DNA from: GCA-2705995 sp048267965
Lineage (GTDB): Bacteria > Bacteroidota > Bacteroidia > Flavobacteriales_G > Salibacteraceae
Assembly (NCBI GenBank): GCA_048267965.1
Contig: JBLWWK010000002.1
Coordinates: forward strand, 1 to 64,000
DNA: 64,000 bases
Direction: 5' to 3'
The notes under the pieces were generated by a model. It was not told the origin of the DNA and made no database searches. It was given only the letters and a program-made list of their open reading frames with translations. Positions 27,076-35,903 of the stretch are shown here, in pieces. How positions within the stretch are numbered: the stretch's first letter is position 1; every line of letters starts with the position of its first letter. The translations under genes were made by a program, and so were the position numbers.

Positions 27076-27486
27076 CTACACGTGGCCTAAATAGCTTTGT
27101 AATATAATGACAGCACTTGTTTGGTCTAACTGACCCTTTTGCTGTCTTTTTTTCTTATTCATCCCCGATTGATACAACGATTCTTGCGCCATTTTTGAAC
27201 TAAATCGTTCGTCTTCTCGATCTATTTCTATTTCTGGGTGTTGCTTCCGCAATCTTTTGATAAATCCCTGAATGTGTGGTTCTATTGAAGAAGGTTCATC
27301 ATTCATAGTAAAAGGTTGACCCACTACTATTTTGTCAACCGGTTCCTTCTGTAAATAATCGGCTAAGAAAGCGAGTAAATCGTTGGCATGTACAGTTGTT
27401 AATGCGGTAGCAATCATTTGTAGGCGATCGGTTACGGCAATTCCTGCTCGCTTAGTACCATAATCAATGGCTAAAATTCGTCCCAT
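27076..27486 (-). CDS. ruvX: Putative pre-16S rRNA nuclease / Holliday junction resolvase YqgF
   Basis: A 136-aa RNase H-fold nuclease of the YqgF/RuvX family. The catalytic Asp motif is LAIDYGTKRAGIAV at the N-terminus, VVGQPFTMN is the second strand motif, EIDREDERFSS carries the catalytic Glu region and LDQTSAVIILQSYL the last Asp. The length matches the family. It is transcribed divergently from dapD; a CAAATGTA (minus-strand TACATTTG) lies only 5 bases upstream of the ATG, so the messenger could be nearly leaderless. Confidence 0.93.
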   Translation of the reverse strand: MGRILAIDYGTKRAGIAVTDRLQMIATALTTVHANDLLAFLADYLQKEPVDKIVVGQPFTMNDEPSSIEPHIQGFIKRLRKQHPEIEIDREDERFSSKMAQESLYQSGMNKKKRQQKGQLDQTSAVIILQSYLGHV

Positions 27487-27586
27487 TTAGCAAATGTACT
27501 TTCCTAAGTGTTAAAAACCTCAATTTCTATCTAACCTTGGATTTTGATTTGAACGATAGATGAATCGGTAAACCTACTAACTTTTC

Positions 27587-27594
27587 TACCTTTG
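27587..27594 (+). promoter_or_regulatory. Candidate -7 box for dapD
   Basis: TACCTTTG matches TAnnTTTG and lies 22 bases before the dapD ATG in an otherwise gene-free divergent gap. There is no TTG at -33. Confidence 0.45.
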
Positions 27595-27616
27595 GCGCCT
27601 TAACACGTACTTTAAT

Positions 27617-28432
27617 ATGTCTGAATTAAGAGAAATTATAGAATCGGCTTGGGACAATAGAGAATTACTCAGCCAACCAGAAGTAGTAAAAGCCATTGAA
27701 ACCGTTATTGAAGAAATCGATAAAGGGAGATTAAGGTGTGCCGAACCTACCGAAAACGGTTGGCAAGTAAACGAGTGGGTAAAAAAGGCTGTTGTACTTT
27801 ACTTCCCTATTCGAAAAATGGAAACAATTGAAGTAGGTCCTTTCGAGTTTCATGATAAAATGAAACTAAAATCAGACTATGCACAACTCGGAGTGCGTGT
27901 AGTTCCGCATGCTGTGGCCCGTTATGGTGCCTATGTTGCAAAAGGGGTGATTATGATGCCTTCTTACGTAAACATTGGTGCTTATGTAGATAGCGGAACC
28001 ATGGTAGATACTTGGGCTACCGTAGGCTCTTGCGCTCAAATTGGTAAAAATGTTCACCTCAGTGGAGGAGTAGGAATTGGTGGAGTGTTAGAACCACTAC
28101 AAGCTTCTCCGGTAATTATTGAAGATGGTGCTTTTATTGGTTCTCGTTGTATTGTGGTAGAAGGTGTAAAAGTTGAGAAAGAAGCCGTATTAGGTGCTAA
28201 TGTAGTTCTTACCAAATCGACAAAAATTATTGACGTTACTGGCAACGAACCTGTTAAACATCGTGGTGTTGTGCCTTCAAGATCAGTGGTAATTCCGGGT
28301 TCGTACACTAAAGAATTTCCTGCTGGAAACTATCAAGTACCTGCTGCCCTTATTATTGGTCAAAGAAAACCAAGTACCGATTTAAAAACCTCTTTAAACG
28401 ATGCGCTGCGTGAGTTCAACGTAGCTGTATAG
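27617..28432 (+). CDS. dapD: Tetrahydrodipicolinate N-succinyltransferase
   Basis: A 271-aa lysine/diaminopimelate pathway enzyme that succinylates tetrahydrodipicolinate. The N-terminal helical domain is followed by a left-handed beta helix with hexapeptide repeats (VNIGAYVDSGTMVDTWATVG, CAQIGKNVHLSGGVGIGG, FIGSRCIVVEGVKVEKEAVL). The C-terminal RKPSTDLKTSLN is typical. The length matches the E. coli type. It precedes marC by 7 bases. Confidence 0.97.
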   Translation: MSELREIIESAWDNRELLSQPEVVKAIETVIEEIDKGRLRCAEPTENGWQVNEWVKKAVVLYFPIRKMETIEVGPFEFHDKMKLKSDYAQLGVRVVPHAVARYGAYVAKGVIMMPSYVNIGAYVDSGTMVDTWATVGSCAQIGKNVHLSGGVGIGGVLEPLQASPVIIEDGAFIGSRCIVVEGVKVEKEAVLGANVVLTKSTKIIDVTGNEPVKHRGVVPSRSVVIPGSYTKEFPAGNYQVPAALIIGQRKPSTDLKTSLNDALREFNVAV

Positions 28433-28439
28433 CCTTTTT

Positions 28440-29087
28440 ATGAACGAATACATTTCATACGCTTTAGTAGCTTTCACCTCGTTTTTCACCTTGATTAATC
28501 CGTTAGGAACCATGCCGGTTTTTATGACGATGACAGGCGAACTCGATAATAAAGCCCGTTTCAAAACGGCTCGAAAAGCTGTGTTGGTCGCCTTTTTCAG
28601 CTTGGTAGCTTTCGCTTTTTCTGGCGATGTGCTGTTCAACTTTTTTGGCATTTCAGTAAATGCCTTGCGGGTTGTTGGCGGAATTATCTTCTTCTTGATG
28701 GGCCAAGATATGTTGCAAGCGCGCTTAGCAAAAACGAAAGTCAACGAGGCGGAGGTAAAATCGTATGTAAATGATATATCTATTACCCCGTTAGCCATAC
28801 CCATGATTTGTGGCCCAGGAGCCATCACCAACGCTATAATTTTAATGGAAGATGCCAAAGATACTGCTATGCAAGCCGTACTTATTGGTGTAATCGCCTT
28901 AATTCTGAGCATTACTTTATTGGTTCTTTGGAGTTCTTCAACAGTGATGAAATGGCTGGGAGACACCGGTAACAAAGTAATGATGCGATTAATGGGCTTA
29001 ATTGTAATGGTGATTGCTGTTGAGTTCTTTTTTAGTGGATTAACTCCTATTCTACAAGAAATTTTTAACGTTACTCCAACAGCTTGA
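28440..29087 (+). CDS. MarC/UPF0056 family membrane protein
   Basis: A 215-aa inner-membrane protein of the MarC (SNARE-associated/NAAT) family with six hydrophobic helices. Signatures are LINPLGTMPVFMTMT near the N-terminus, RVVGGIIFFLMGQDML, ITPLAIPMICGPGAITN and a C-terminal RLMGLIVMVIAVEFFFSG. Transport of amino acids has been proposed for some members, but the substrate is uncertain. It starts 7 bases after dapD, and its stop TGA overlaps the TTG start of the next gene. Confidence 0.92.
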   Translation: MNEYISYALVAFTSFFTLINPLGTMPVFMTMTGELDNKARFKTARKAVLVAFFSLVAFAFSGDVLFNFFGISVNALRVVGGIIFFLMGQDMLQARLAKTKVNEAEVKSYVNDISITPLAIPMICGPGAITNAIILMEDAKDTAMQAVLIGVIALILSITLLVLWSSSTVMKWLGDTGNKVMMRLMGLIVMVIAVEFFFSGLTPILQEIFNVTPTA

Positions 29088-30073
29088 ATAAAATTCTCGT
29101 TATACAAACCGCATTTATTGGTGATGTAATTTTAGCAACTTCTTTGGTTGAAAGTATTCACCAAGAATACCCCAAGGCACAAATCGATTTTCTTCTCAGA
29201 AAAGGCAACGAATCTTTGTTAAAAGATCATCCTTTTCTTAATCGAGTTCTTATCTGGGAGAAAAAAGAATCGAAATACGGTTCGCTATTACAGTTGCTAA
29301 AGCAAATTAGAAAAGAACGCTACGAGTTAGTGGTTAATGCACAACGTTTTGGTGCTACTGGAGCTTTGGCTGCGTTTAGCAATGCTACCGCCATTTCTGG
29401 TTTCAAAAAAAATCCGTTTTCTCGATTTTTCACTCATCGCCATGATCACAAGATTGGCGATGGAACGCATGAAATTGAGCGCAACTTTTCTCTTCTTTCT
29501 TCTTTCTTTTCTGAAGGAACGCGAGTTGCACCTCCTCGACTTTATCCATCAGGTCAAGATTTCGAAGCTGTAGAGTATCTGCAATCAGAAGAATACATCT
29601 GTGTTGCACCTACTTCGGTTTGGTTCACCAAGCAATGGCCTGCTCATAAATGGATAGAATTTATTAATCTGGTTCCTACCAATATCACGGTATATTTATT
29701 GGGCGGCCCCGGTGATCAAGCTGAATGTGAAAAAATTGAAAAAGCATCTCAACGAGAAAATGTTGCGAATTTAGCCGGGAAACTTTCGTTTTTACAAAGT
29801 GCTGCGTTGATGCAAAAAGCTCGTAGAAACTTTGTAAACGATTCTGGCCCCTTGCACATCGCTTCGGCAACCAATGTGCCTTCTACGGCTCTGTTCTGCT
29901 CTACTATACCTGAATTTGGTTTTGGCCCACTCAGCAGCGATTCTACTGTTATTGAAATAAAAGAAAAGCTTCCTTGTCGTCCATGTGGTTTGCACGGCAA
30001 GAAAGCTTGTCCTAAAAAGCACTTTAAGTGTGCTGAAAATATTGATTCAAAAGACCTTTTAGCTACCCTTTAA
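29084..30073 (+). CDS. Glycosyltransferase family 9 (heptosyltransferase-like)
   Basis: A 329-aa GT9 enzyme, the family of ADP-heptose:LPS heptosyltransferases. It shows the N-terminal ILVIQTAFIGDVILATSL, the middle YICVAPTSVWFTKQWPAHKW nucleotide-sugar loop, LLGGPGDQAECEKI, and FVNDSGPLHIASATNVPS. The C-terminus has a Cys-rich CRPCGLHGKKACPKKHFKC stretch, common in Bacteroidota members. The start is a TTG at 29084 within the TTGA overlap with marC; no in-frame ATG is close by. It probably adds a sugar to the LPS core. It converges with the aminotransferase gene with no gap. Confidence 0.92.
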   Translation: MNKILVIQTAFIGDVILATSLVESIHQEYPKAQIDFLLRKGNESLLKDHPFLNRVLIWEKKESKYGSLLQLLKQIRKERYELVVNAQRFGATGALAAFSNATAISGFKKNPFSRFFTHRHDHKIGDGTHEIERNFSLLSSFFSEGTRVAPPRLYPSGQDFEAVEYLQSEEYICVAPTSVWFTKQWPAHKWIEFINLVPTNITVYLLGGPGDQAECEKIEKASQRENVANLAGKLSFLQSAALMQKARRNFVNDSGPLHIASATNVPSTALFCSTIPEFGFGPLSSDSTVIEIKEKLPCRPCGLHGKKACPKKHFKCAENIDSKDLLATL

Positions 30074-31237
30074 TTAAACGGCTGCTTTATTGGGTTCTTT
30101 CTCTTTAACCATTAATGCGCGAATTGCACTAACTACTCTGTCTCTGTCTTCATTGGTCATGTTAGAACCGCTCGGCAAACACAATCCAATATCAAAGAGT
30201 TGCTCGGCTACATTCGTTCCGTAAAATGGCGCATCAGCATACACAGGTTGTTGGTGCAAAGGTTTCCATAGCGGACGAGATTCTATATTCTCTGCATTTA
30301 AAGCCAAACGAATATCTTCTCGGGTAATACCACCTGTTTTATCTGAATGTACCAATACAGTCGATAACCATCTGTTTGAGTAATAACCGTAAGGTTCAGC
30401 TACAAATTCTAAACCCGCGATATCGCTAAGTTGTGTCTTGTAAAAGTCGTAATTCGCTCTGCGCTCTTTTACACGAGTCGGTAAAATTTCCATTTGCCCT
30501 ACACCAATGGCTGCACAAATGTTAGACATTCTGTAATTGTACCCGATATGAGAGTGCTGATAGTGAGGCGCTTCGTCTTTAGCTTGTGTAGATAAAAAAC
30601 GAGCTTGATTTACCAACTCGGTATCGTTAGAGAGCAATGCCCCACCTCCACTTGTGGTAATAATTTTATTCCCGTTAAAAGAAAGAATGCTGGCCTTACC
30701 GAAACTACCGCATTTTTTACCCATGTAGGTAGAGCCAGCAGCTTCTGCCGCATCTTCTATAATGGGAATATCAAATTCTTTAGAAAGCAACTCTAATTCG
30801 TTCATTTGAGCTGGCATTCCGTATAAATGCACAATTACAATCGCTTTTGGCTTCTTCCCTTTCGCTATTCGATCTTCTATGGCTTCTCGAACCACTTTCG
30901 GGTCTAAGTTCCATGTTTCGTATTCAGAATCGATAAAGATTGGCGTGGCTCCCAAATAAACAATTGGATTAGCTGAAGCTGTAAAGGTCATGGATTGAAC
31001 CAAAACCTCGTCTCCATGGGTTACTCCCAAACCAATTAATGCTAAATGAAGTGCTGAAGTTCCAGAACCCAAAGCCGCTGCAGATTCAACGTTGAAATAA
31101 CTACGAAGTGATTCTTCTAGTTTAGGCAAGTCAGGACCAGCAGGTGCCACCCAGTTTAATACAAAAGCATTTTGAACATATTCGAGCTCTTTGCCGCTCA
31201 TATGTGGACTCGAAAGCCAAATTTTCTTTTTCTCCAA
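30074..31237 (-). CDS. DegT/DnrJ/EryC1/StrS-type sugar aminotransferase
   Basis: A 387-aa PLP-dependent enzyme that aminates keto groups of nucleotide sugars. The N-terminal HMSGKELEYVQNAF, the PLP phosphate loop AALGSGTSALHLAL, DAAEAAGSTYMGKKCGSFG (Asp binding the PLP nitrogen) and the Schiff-base Lys in SFNGNKIITTSGGG are all present. It most resembles the PglE/PseC-like branch acting on UDP-4-keto-6-deoxy sugars, but the substrate is a guess. It stands alone on the minus strand between polysaccharide genes; a partner dehydratase or acetyltransferase is not in the window. Confidence 0.9.
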   Translation of the reverse strand: MEKKKIWLSSPHMSGKELEYVQNAFVLNWVAPAGPDLPKLEESLRSYFNVESAAALGSGTSALHLALIGLGVTHGDEVLVQSMTFTASANPIVYLGATPIFIDSEYETWNLDPKVVREAIEDRIAKGKKPKAIVIVHLYGMPAQMNELELLSKEFDIPIIEDAAEAAGSTYMGKKCGSFGKASILSFNGNKIITTSGGGALLSNDTELVNQARFLSTQAKDEAPHYQHSHIGYNYRMSNICAAIGVGQMEILPTRVKERRANYDFYKTQLSDIAGLEFVAEPYGYYSNRWLSTVLVHSDKTGGITREDIRLALNAENIESRPLWKPLHQQPVYADAPFYGTNVAEQLFDIGLCLPSGSNMTNEDRDRVVSAIRALMVKEKEPNKAAV

Positions 31238-31430
31238 AATGGTATAGTTTTATTCTCGTTTCGAAAGTAGCTATTATTTCAGAAATTAGAATCATCAAAA
31301 TTTTAATTGATTTCGTTTCTGCCTGATTCTGGTTATTTTACCAGATAGTAGCCAAAAATCAATTAATATAATCTTAATCTTTTGGGTGATTTTCTACTGA
31401 GAAATCAGTCAAGAAAAAAGGGATAAAAAC

Positions 31431-31466
31431 AAAAAAACCTTCTTGAAAATTCAAGAAGGTTTTTTC
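31431..31466. terminator. Intrinsic terminator downstream of tRNA-Ser
   Basis: CCTTCTTGA (31438-31446), loop AAAT, TCAAGAAGG (31451-31459), flanked by seven A's and a run of T's, so it works in both directions. It lies just past the 3' end of the minus-strand tRNA-Ser. Confidence 0.9.
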
Positions 31467-31474
31467 TGACTCTG

Positions 31475-31562
31475 TGGCGGAGAGTGAGGGATTCGAACCC
31501 TCGATACCTCTCAGTATGCCGGTTTTCAAGACCGGTGCATTCGACCACTCTGCCAACTCTCC
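31475..31562 (-). tRNA. tRNA-Ser (anticodon UGA)
   Basis: On the minus strand the acceptor stem GGAGAGT pairs with ACTCTCC, the discriminator is G, and CCA is encoded (31477-31475). The anticodon stem CCGGT/ACCGG encloses loop CTTGAAA, giving anticodon TGA. A long extra arm (ATACTGAGAGGTATC region) marks a class II tRNA, and the T arm reads GAGGG-TTCGAAT-CCCTC. A minus-strand TACATTTG (31574-31567) just upstream could be its -7 box. Confidence 0.96.
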
Positions 31563-31648
31563 GCTGCAAATGTATTTTTCATTTTCTTAATAACAAGCAC
31601 TTTTTTAAAAAAAATTAAGCCAATGTTAAGCGGGTTTTACGTTTCGTC

Positions 31649-32353
31649 TTAGAAAGGATTTGTGGCCCAAACACTTAGTTCAGGAATAAATCCTCTTTCG
31701 TCCATCAATAAAATTGAAAAAATTGAATGCGCAATTTCATTTGACGTCAATTTCTTGGGTTCTTCCTCTCTTTCTTCTCGGTTTTCTTGGTTAAAAGCTG
31801 TGGGAACTTCACTCGGGTTAATTCCCATCACTCGAATATTGTAGGGTCTTAACTCAGCTTGCCAACATTGAGTCATACCGCGTAAGGCAAATTTTGACGC
31901 AACATATACCGATCCACGAGCAAATCCTTTTAACCCTGCTGTTGAAGCAATATTGATAATCGTCCCTCTTTTCTTTTCTTTCATTAGAGTGGCTGCTCGG
32001 GTTCCTACCATGGCTGCACCAAAAACATTCACATCAAAAACGCGCTGAAATTGCTCTCTCGATAATTGATCTACCTCTGGCCATTCTGAACCAATTCCGG
32101 CATTGTTGATTAATACATCTATAGAACCCACCTTACTTGCCAATTCTTCAAACATCAGATCAATGCTTGCATCATCGGTAACATCACCACAAAACGGAAC
32201 GGCATTAATCTCTTTCGCTACTTGCTCTACCTTCTTCTGATCTCGACCCGTAATCATCACTTTAGCACCATTTTCGGCTAATAACTTGGCGGTAGCTTTT
32301 CCTAATCCTGAACTTCCTCCGGTTACTAAAACTACTTTTCCTTCTAATTTCAT
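31649..32353 (-). CDS. Short-chain dehydrogenase/reductase
   Basis: A 234-aa classical SDR oxidoreductase. The NAD(P)-binding motif is VTGGSSGLGKATAKLL, the structural motif NNAGIG, and the catalytic Ser and YxxxK lie in NIASTAGLKG and YVASKFALRG. The Arg in TGRDQKK after strand 2 favours NADP(H). The substrate is unknown. It is transcribed divergently from the GWxTD gene; a minus-strand TACCTTTG at 32400-32393 is a good candidate -7 box 39 bases upstream. Confidence 0.92.
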   Translation of the reverse strand: MKLEGKVVLVTGGSSGLGKATAKLLAENGAKVMITGRDQKKVEQVAKEINAVPFCGDVTDDASIDLMFEELASKVGSIDVLINNAGIGSEWPEVDQLSREQFQRVFDVNVFGAAMVGTRAATLMKEKKRGTIINIASTAGLKGFARGSVYVASKFALRGMTQCWQAELRPYNIRVMGINPSEVPTAFNQENREEREEEPKKLTSNEIAHSIFSILLMDERGFIPELSVWATNPF

Positions 32354-32428
32354 ATCACTTTCTAACTACTTGTTTATAAATCTTGGTTAATGCAAAGGTA
32401 TAGGGTCAACTTTAAAATGGGAGATTCG

Positions 32429-32436
32429 TAAATTTG
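32429..32436 (+). promoter_or_regulatory. Candidate -7 box for the GWxTD-family gene
   Basis: TAAATTTG matches TAnnTTTG and lies 18 bases before the ATG at 32455. The opposing SDR gene has its own TACCTTTG on the minus strand at 32400-32393, so the two promoters are back to back. Confidence 0.4.
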
Positions 32437-32454
32437 CTGTAAAGAAATTAACAC

Positions 32455-33915
32455 ATGAGAATAATTATCTCAATTCTACTACTGGTAGGAACCCATTTTA
32501 CCCTTCGATCACAACAATTAGAAGCCTATTTATCTCAAGGTTTTTTCGAAAGCCCTGAAACTGGACCGTATGCTGAAGTTTACTTGAGCGTCTTAGGAAG
32601 TTCTGTGAAATACGTTAAAACCAAAAACGGAGGTTTTCAAGGTAAAATCAACGTAACCTACATCTTTAAGCAAGATTCTACCGTTAAAGCCTTCGAAAAA
32701 TACGAGTTAGAAAGTCCTGTTATTCAAGATACAATGGGTGGTTTTATCAATTTTATTGACCAGCAACGCATCCCTTTAGACAACGGAAAATACAGTTTTG
32801 ACATACTCATTAGCGATGCCAACACACAGGCACAACCAATCGAGGTTTCTCAAGATGTTACCATCGATTTTGATTCTTCTGCCATCAATATTTCTGATAT
32901 CGAATTGGTAGAAGCTTACGAACCCGCTAAAGAAAGTGGTCCGCTCGTAAAATCAGGAATTCGAGTAATTCCTAATATTTCAGATTTCTACCCAGAGCAC
33001 ATCAAAGAAATTAAGTTCTACACCGAAATTTACCGAACAGAAAAGGTGCTAGGCGAAAATGAACCTTTTTTAGTTCAGTATTTCATTACTCCCACCGGAA
33101 AAGACAAAGCTTACAACAGCATTTCAAAATTTAAACGCTACACAAGCAGCAACGTAAATGTTTTGCTTTCTGAATTTGATATTCAACGGGTTCCTACCGG
33201 AAATTACGATCTAGTTATTCAAGTAAAAAGTAAAGAAAATGAGCTTTTAGCTGAAAAAAGGATGTTTTGGCAACGTGTGAATGAATCAGTTCAGTTCAAA
33301 GAAGAAGATCTTGCAAGCATTGATCTAAACAACACCTTTGCAGAAGGTTACAACAGCAGAGATACGTTGGTTCAATTTGTAAAATGTCTTCGTCCAATTG
33401 CCACTTCTGGCGAAGCTGCTTTTATCGACAACAACTGGAAAACAGCCGATTTGCTTACGCTACAGCAATTCTTCTATCGATTTTGGGTAACTCGTTCTAA
33501 CGATTTTCCACAAAGAGAATGGGAGCGCTACGCTGAAAAAGTTCGCTTGGTAAATCAAGAATTCTCTACTTTAAACAAAATGGGCTACGAAACCGACCGT
33601 GGCGTTACCTATTTGCAATACGGGCCGCCTAACACTGTGGTGAGAAGAGATAACGAGCCCAGCAGTTATCCGTATCATATTTGGCACTATTACAAACACC
33701 CGAAAAGAACCGATGCTCGTTACATTTTCTACAATCCTGATTTGGTTACCAACGAATACACCCTTCTGCACTCAAACGTGAGAGGCGAAATCAATAACCA
33801 CAGATGGCAATTAGAATTACAGAGAAGAAACAACCCGTTTGGAACAACAGACGATCAATCTCCTGTAAATTCTTATGGTAGCGAAGCCGAGCAGTATTTT
33901 AATGCTCCACGGTAA
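32455..33915 (+). CDS. GWxTD domain protein (GYETD variant)
   Basis: A 486-aa exported protein. A signal peptide (about 1-19) ends near TLRSQ. The middle is beta-rich. The C-terminal GWxTD domain includes LLTLQQFFYRFWVTRSND, the core GYETDRGVTYLQYGPPNTV and YPYHIWHYY. In this copy the Trp of the signature is replaced by Tyr. GWxTD proteins are widespread in Bacteroidota and some Acidobacteriota, with no firm function; an envelope location is likely. Two GGTAGGAACC words lie in the gene (32484, encoding VGT in the signal peptide, and 33189). Confidence 0.88.
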   Translation: MRIIISILLLVGTHFTLRSQQLEAYLSQGFFESPETGPYAEVYLSVLGSSVKYVKTKNGGFQGKINVTYIFKQDSTVKAFEKYELESPVIQDTMGGFINFIDQQRIPLDNGKYSFDILISDANTQAQPIEVSQDVTIDFDSSAINISDIELVEAYEPAKESGPLVKSGIRVIPNISDFYPEHIKEIKFYTEIYRTEKVLGENEPFLVQYFITPTGKDKAYNSISKFKRYTSSNVNVLLSEFDIQRVPTGNYDLVIQVKSKENELLAEKRMFWQRVNESVQFKEEDLASIDLNNTFAEGYNSRDTLVQFVKCLRPIATSGEAAFIDNNWKTADLLTLQQFFYRFWVTRSNDFPQREWERYAEKVRLVNQEFSTLNKMGYETDRGVTYLQYGPPNTVVRRDNEPSSYPYHIWHYYKHPKRTDARYIFYNPDLVTNEYTLLHSNVRGEINNHRWQLELQRRNNPFGTTDDQSPVNSYGSEAEQYFNAPR

Positions 33916-33971
33916 ACAGTGCATCATCTAATTCAATTAACTATACTTGCATCCTTGTAAAAATTGCATCG

Positions 33972-35033
33972 TTGAAAGTAAGCACTGAACAAATTCCGTG
34001 GGTTTCTATTGTATTGTTAAGCTACAATAGCTTGCCGTTAGTTAAAAAGTTTCTTCCTCTAATTGTAGGAACCACTCGCCACTTAAGCGGAGTAGAAATT
34101 GTTGTGGTAGATAATGCTTCTACCGATGAAACAGGAATTTGGATACAAGAAAACCACCCAGAAGTGCGCCTTTTAACCCTACAGAAAAATGCAGGTTTCA
34201 CAGGCGGATACACAGAATCACTACCTCAAATAAAAGCCAAAAATTACGTTTTAATCAGCAGTGATATTGAAGTAACTCCGGGTTGGTTAGAGGCTGGGTT
34301 AGAATTGTTAGATTCTGCCGAAGATATTGCAGCTGTTCAGCCCAAAGTAAAATCATTTGATCAACGAGACGAGTTTGAATATGCAGGTGCTGCAGGCGGC
34401 TACATCGACTTTTTAGGATATCCTTTTTGCCGTGGTAGATTGGTGAATAGCATGGAAAAAGACCTTGGTCAATTTGAAGATGTTCGAGAAATTTTTTGGG
34501 CTTCTGGTGCTTGTCTTTTCATTAAAGCAGATGTTTACCATCAAGCAGGTGGTTTAGACAACGACTTTTTTGCACACATGGAAGAAATCGATCTTGCTTG
34601 GCGATTAAAGAACATGGGCTATAGAATTATGTATCAGCCAAAAGCAGAAATTTACCACATGGGCGGATATGTAATTCAATACGGTAGTCCGGGAAAAATA
34701 TTCAGAAACCACCGTAACAACCTAATTATGCTACTTAAAAATCTTCCAAGTAGTGAAGTTTGGTGGAAAATTCCGGTTCGGTTCCTACTCGACTATGCCA
34801 CGTTTGTAAAAATGCTTTTCGATGGTAATCCTAAATCAAGCATGGCCGTAATTAAAGCCCACAACGATTTTATTTTACAATTTCCAAAGTGGTATAAAAA
34901 GAGAAAAAGCGTTCAGAAACTGTTTATCAAAAACCGGAACACCTATGGTATTTGCTCTAAAAGTTTAGTTGCCCAGTTCTTTTTACACGGTAAACGCAAA
35001 TTTTCTGAACTCAATTGGGATCCATCAAAATAG
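33972..35033 (+). CDS. Glycosyltransferase family 2
   Basis: A 353-aa GT-A fold transferase of the dTDP-rhamnosyl/GT2 type. It has SIVLLSYNSLPLVKKFL, the UDP-binding VVVDNASTDETG, an SSDIEVTPGWLE stretch in place of the usual DxD, GACLFIKADVYHQAGG, and the ED-type motif HMEEIDLAWRLKNMGYR. It probably elongates a surface polysaccharide. No ATG is available near the N-terminus; the start is a TTG at 33972. A TATACTTG (33942-33949) upstream is a one-mismatch -7 box. It leads into the CDP-sugar operon 93 bases downstream. Confidence 0.9.
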   Translation: MKVSTEQIPWVSIVLLSYNSLPLVKKFLPLIVGTTRHLSGVEIVVVDNASTDETGIWIQENHPEVRLLTLQKNAGFTGGYTESLPQIKAKNYVLISSDIEVTPGWLEAGLELLDSAEDIAAVQPKVKSFDQRDEFEYAGAAGGYIDFLGYPFCRGRLVNSMEKDLGQFEDVREIFWASGACLFIKADVYHQAGGLDNDFFAHMEEIDLAWRLKNMGYRIMYQPKAEIYHMGGYVIQYGSPGKIFRNHRNNLIMLLKNLPSSEVWWKIPVRFLLDYATFVKMLFDGNPKSSMAVIKAHNDFILQFPKWYKKRKSVQKLFIKNRNTYGICSKSLVAQFFLHGKRKFSELNWDPSK

Positions 35034-35095
35034 GCGTTGTTCATACTTTTTAACAGATTCGACCTAACAAACCTTTTATAGCCTTTCGGATTCGA

Positions 35096-35103
35096 TATAT
35101 TTG
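35096..35103 (+). promoter_or_regulatory. Candidate -7 box for rfbF
   Basis: TATATTTG, an exact TAnnTTTG match, lies 23 bases before the rfbF ATG at 35127. No TTG at the -33 position. Confidence 0.45.
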
Positions 35104-35126
35104 TGTTGCATCGAAATACAGCGCAC

Positions 35127-35903
35127 ATGAAAGTCGTGATATTTGCAGGTGGAAAAGGCACCCGCATTTCTGAAGAATCTCATCTAAGACCTAAACCCAT
35201 GATTGAAGTGGGCGGAAGACCCATTATGTGGCACATCATGAAAATGTACGAATCGTACGGCCACAAAGAGTTCATTATCTGTCTTGGGTACAAAGGTTAC
35301 ATGATTAAAGAATATTTTCTCAACTATTATTACCACAATGCTGATGTAACGGTAGATTTAGAAACTAACCAAGTAGAAGTTCATAAGAATAAAGCAGAAT
35401 CCTTTAAAATCACTTTGGTAGATACTGGTTTAGAAACCATGACGGCCGGAAGATTAAAAAGAGTTCAGAATTATGTTGGCAACGAAGATTTTATGCTCAC
35501 TTATGGTGATGGAGTTGCTAATATTGACATGAATGCTCAACTCGATTTTCATCAAAAACACGGAAAGTTGTGCACAATGAGTATTGTACAACCTGGGAGT
35601 CGTTTCGGAATGCTCGATATTGATGAAAACAATGTGGTGAGAAGCTTTATGGAAAAACCGAAAGAAGATGGCGCTTGGATCAATGGCGGTTTCTTTATTC
35701 TGAAGCCCGAAATTTTCAACTATTTATCTGATGATGCAGACGACATTATGTGGGAGCGCCAACCATTAGAAGATATAACTGCAGACGGACAACTTGTTGC
35801 TTACAAACATCATGGCTTTTGGAAATGCATGGATACCCTCCGAGATAATCAAGATTTAAATCGCATGTGGGAAGAAGAACCAAGCTGGAAAACATGGGAA
35901 TAG
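35127..35903 (+). CDS. rfbF: Glucose-1-phosphate cytidylyltransferase
   Basis: A 258-aa enzyme making CDP-glucose from CTP and glucose-1-phosphate, the entry step to CDP-linked deoxysugars. The nucleotide loop is VVIFAGGKGTRISEESHLRP, then KPMIEVGGRPIMWHIM, and the metal-binding Asp in LTYGDGVANID; MEKPKEDGAWINGGFF and WERQPLEDI complete the family pattern. I start at the ATG at 35127, giving the usual length of about 257 aa; an upstream ATG at 35103 sits in the promoter. It overlaps rfbG by 10 bases. Confidence 0.96.
   Translation: MKVVIFAGGKGTRISEESHLRPKPMIEVGGRPIMWHIMKMYESYGHKEFIICLGYKGYMIKEYFLNYYYHNADVTVDLETNQVEVHKNKAESFKITLVDTGLETMTAGRLKRVQNYVGNEDFMLTYGDGVANIDMNAQLDFHQKHGKLCTMSIVQPGSRFGMLDIDENNVVRSFMEKPKEDGAWINGGFFILKPEIFNYLSDDADDIMWERQPLEDITADGQLVAYKHHGFWKCMDTLRDNQDLNRMWEEEPSWKTWE

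Noticed and set aside
28394..29107. A 237-aa open frame on the minus strand
   Set aside because: It lies opposite marC, whose family motifs are clear on the plus strand; the antisense protein has no signature and an odd Ile/Lys/Thr composition.
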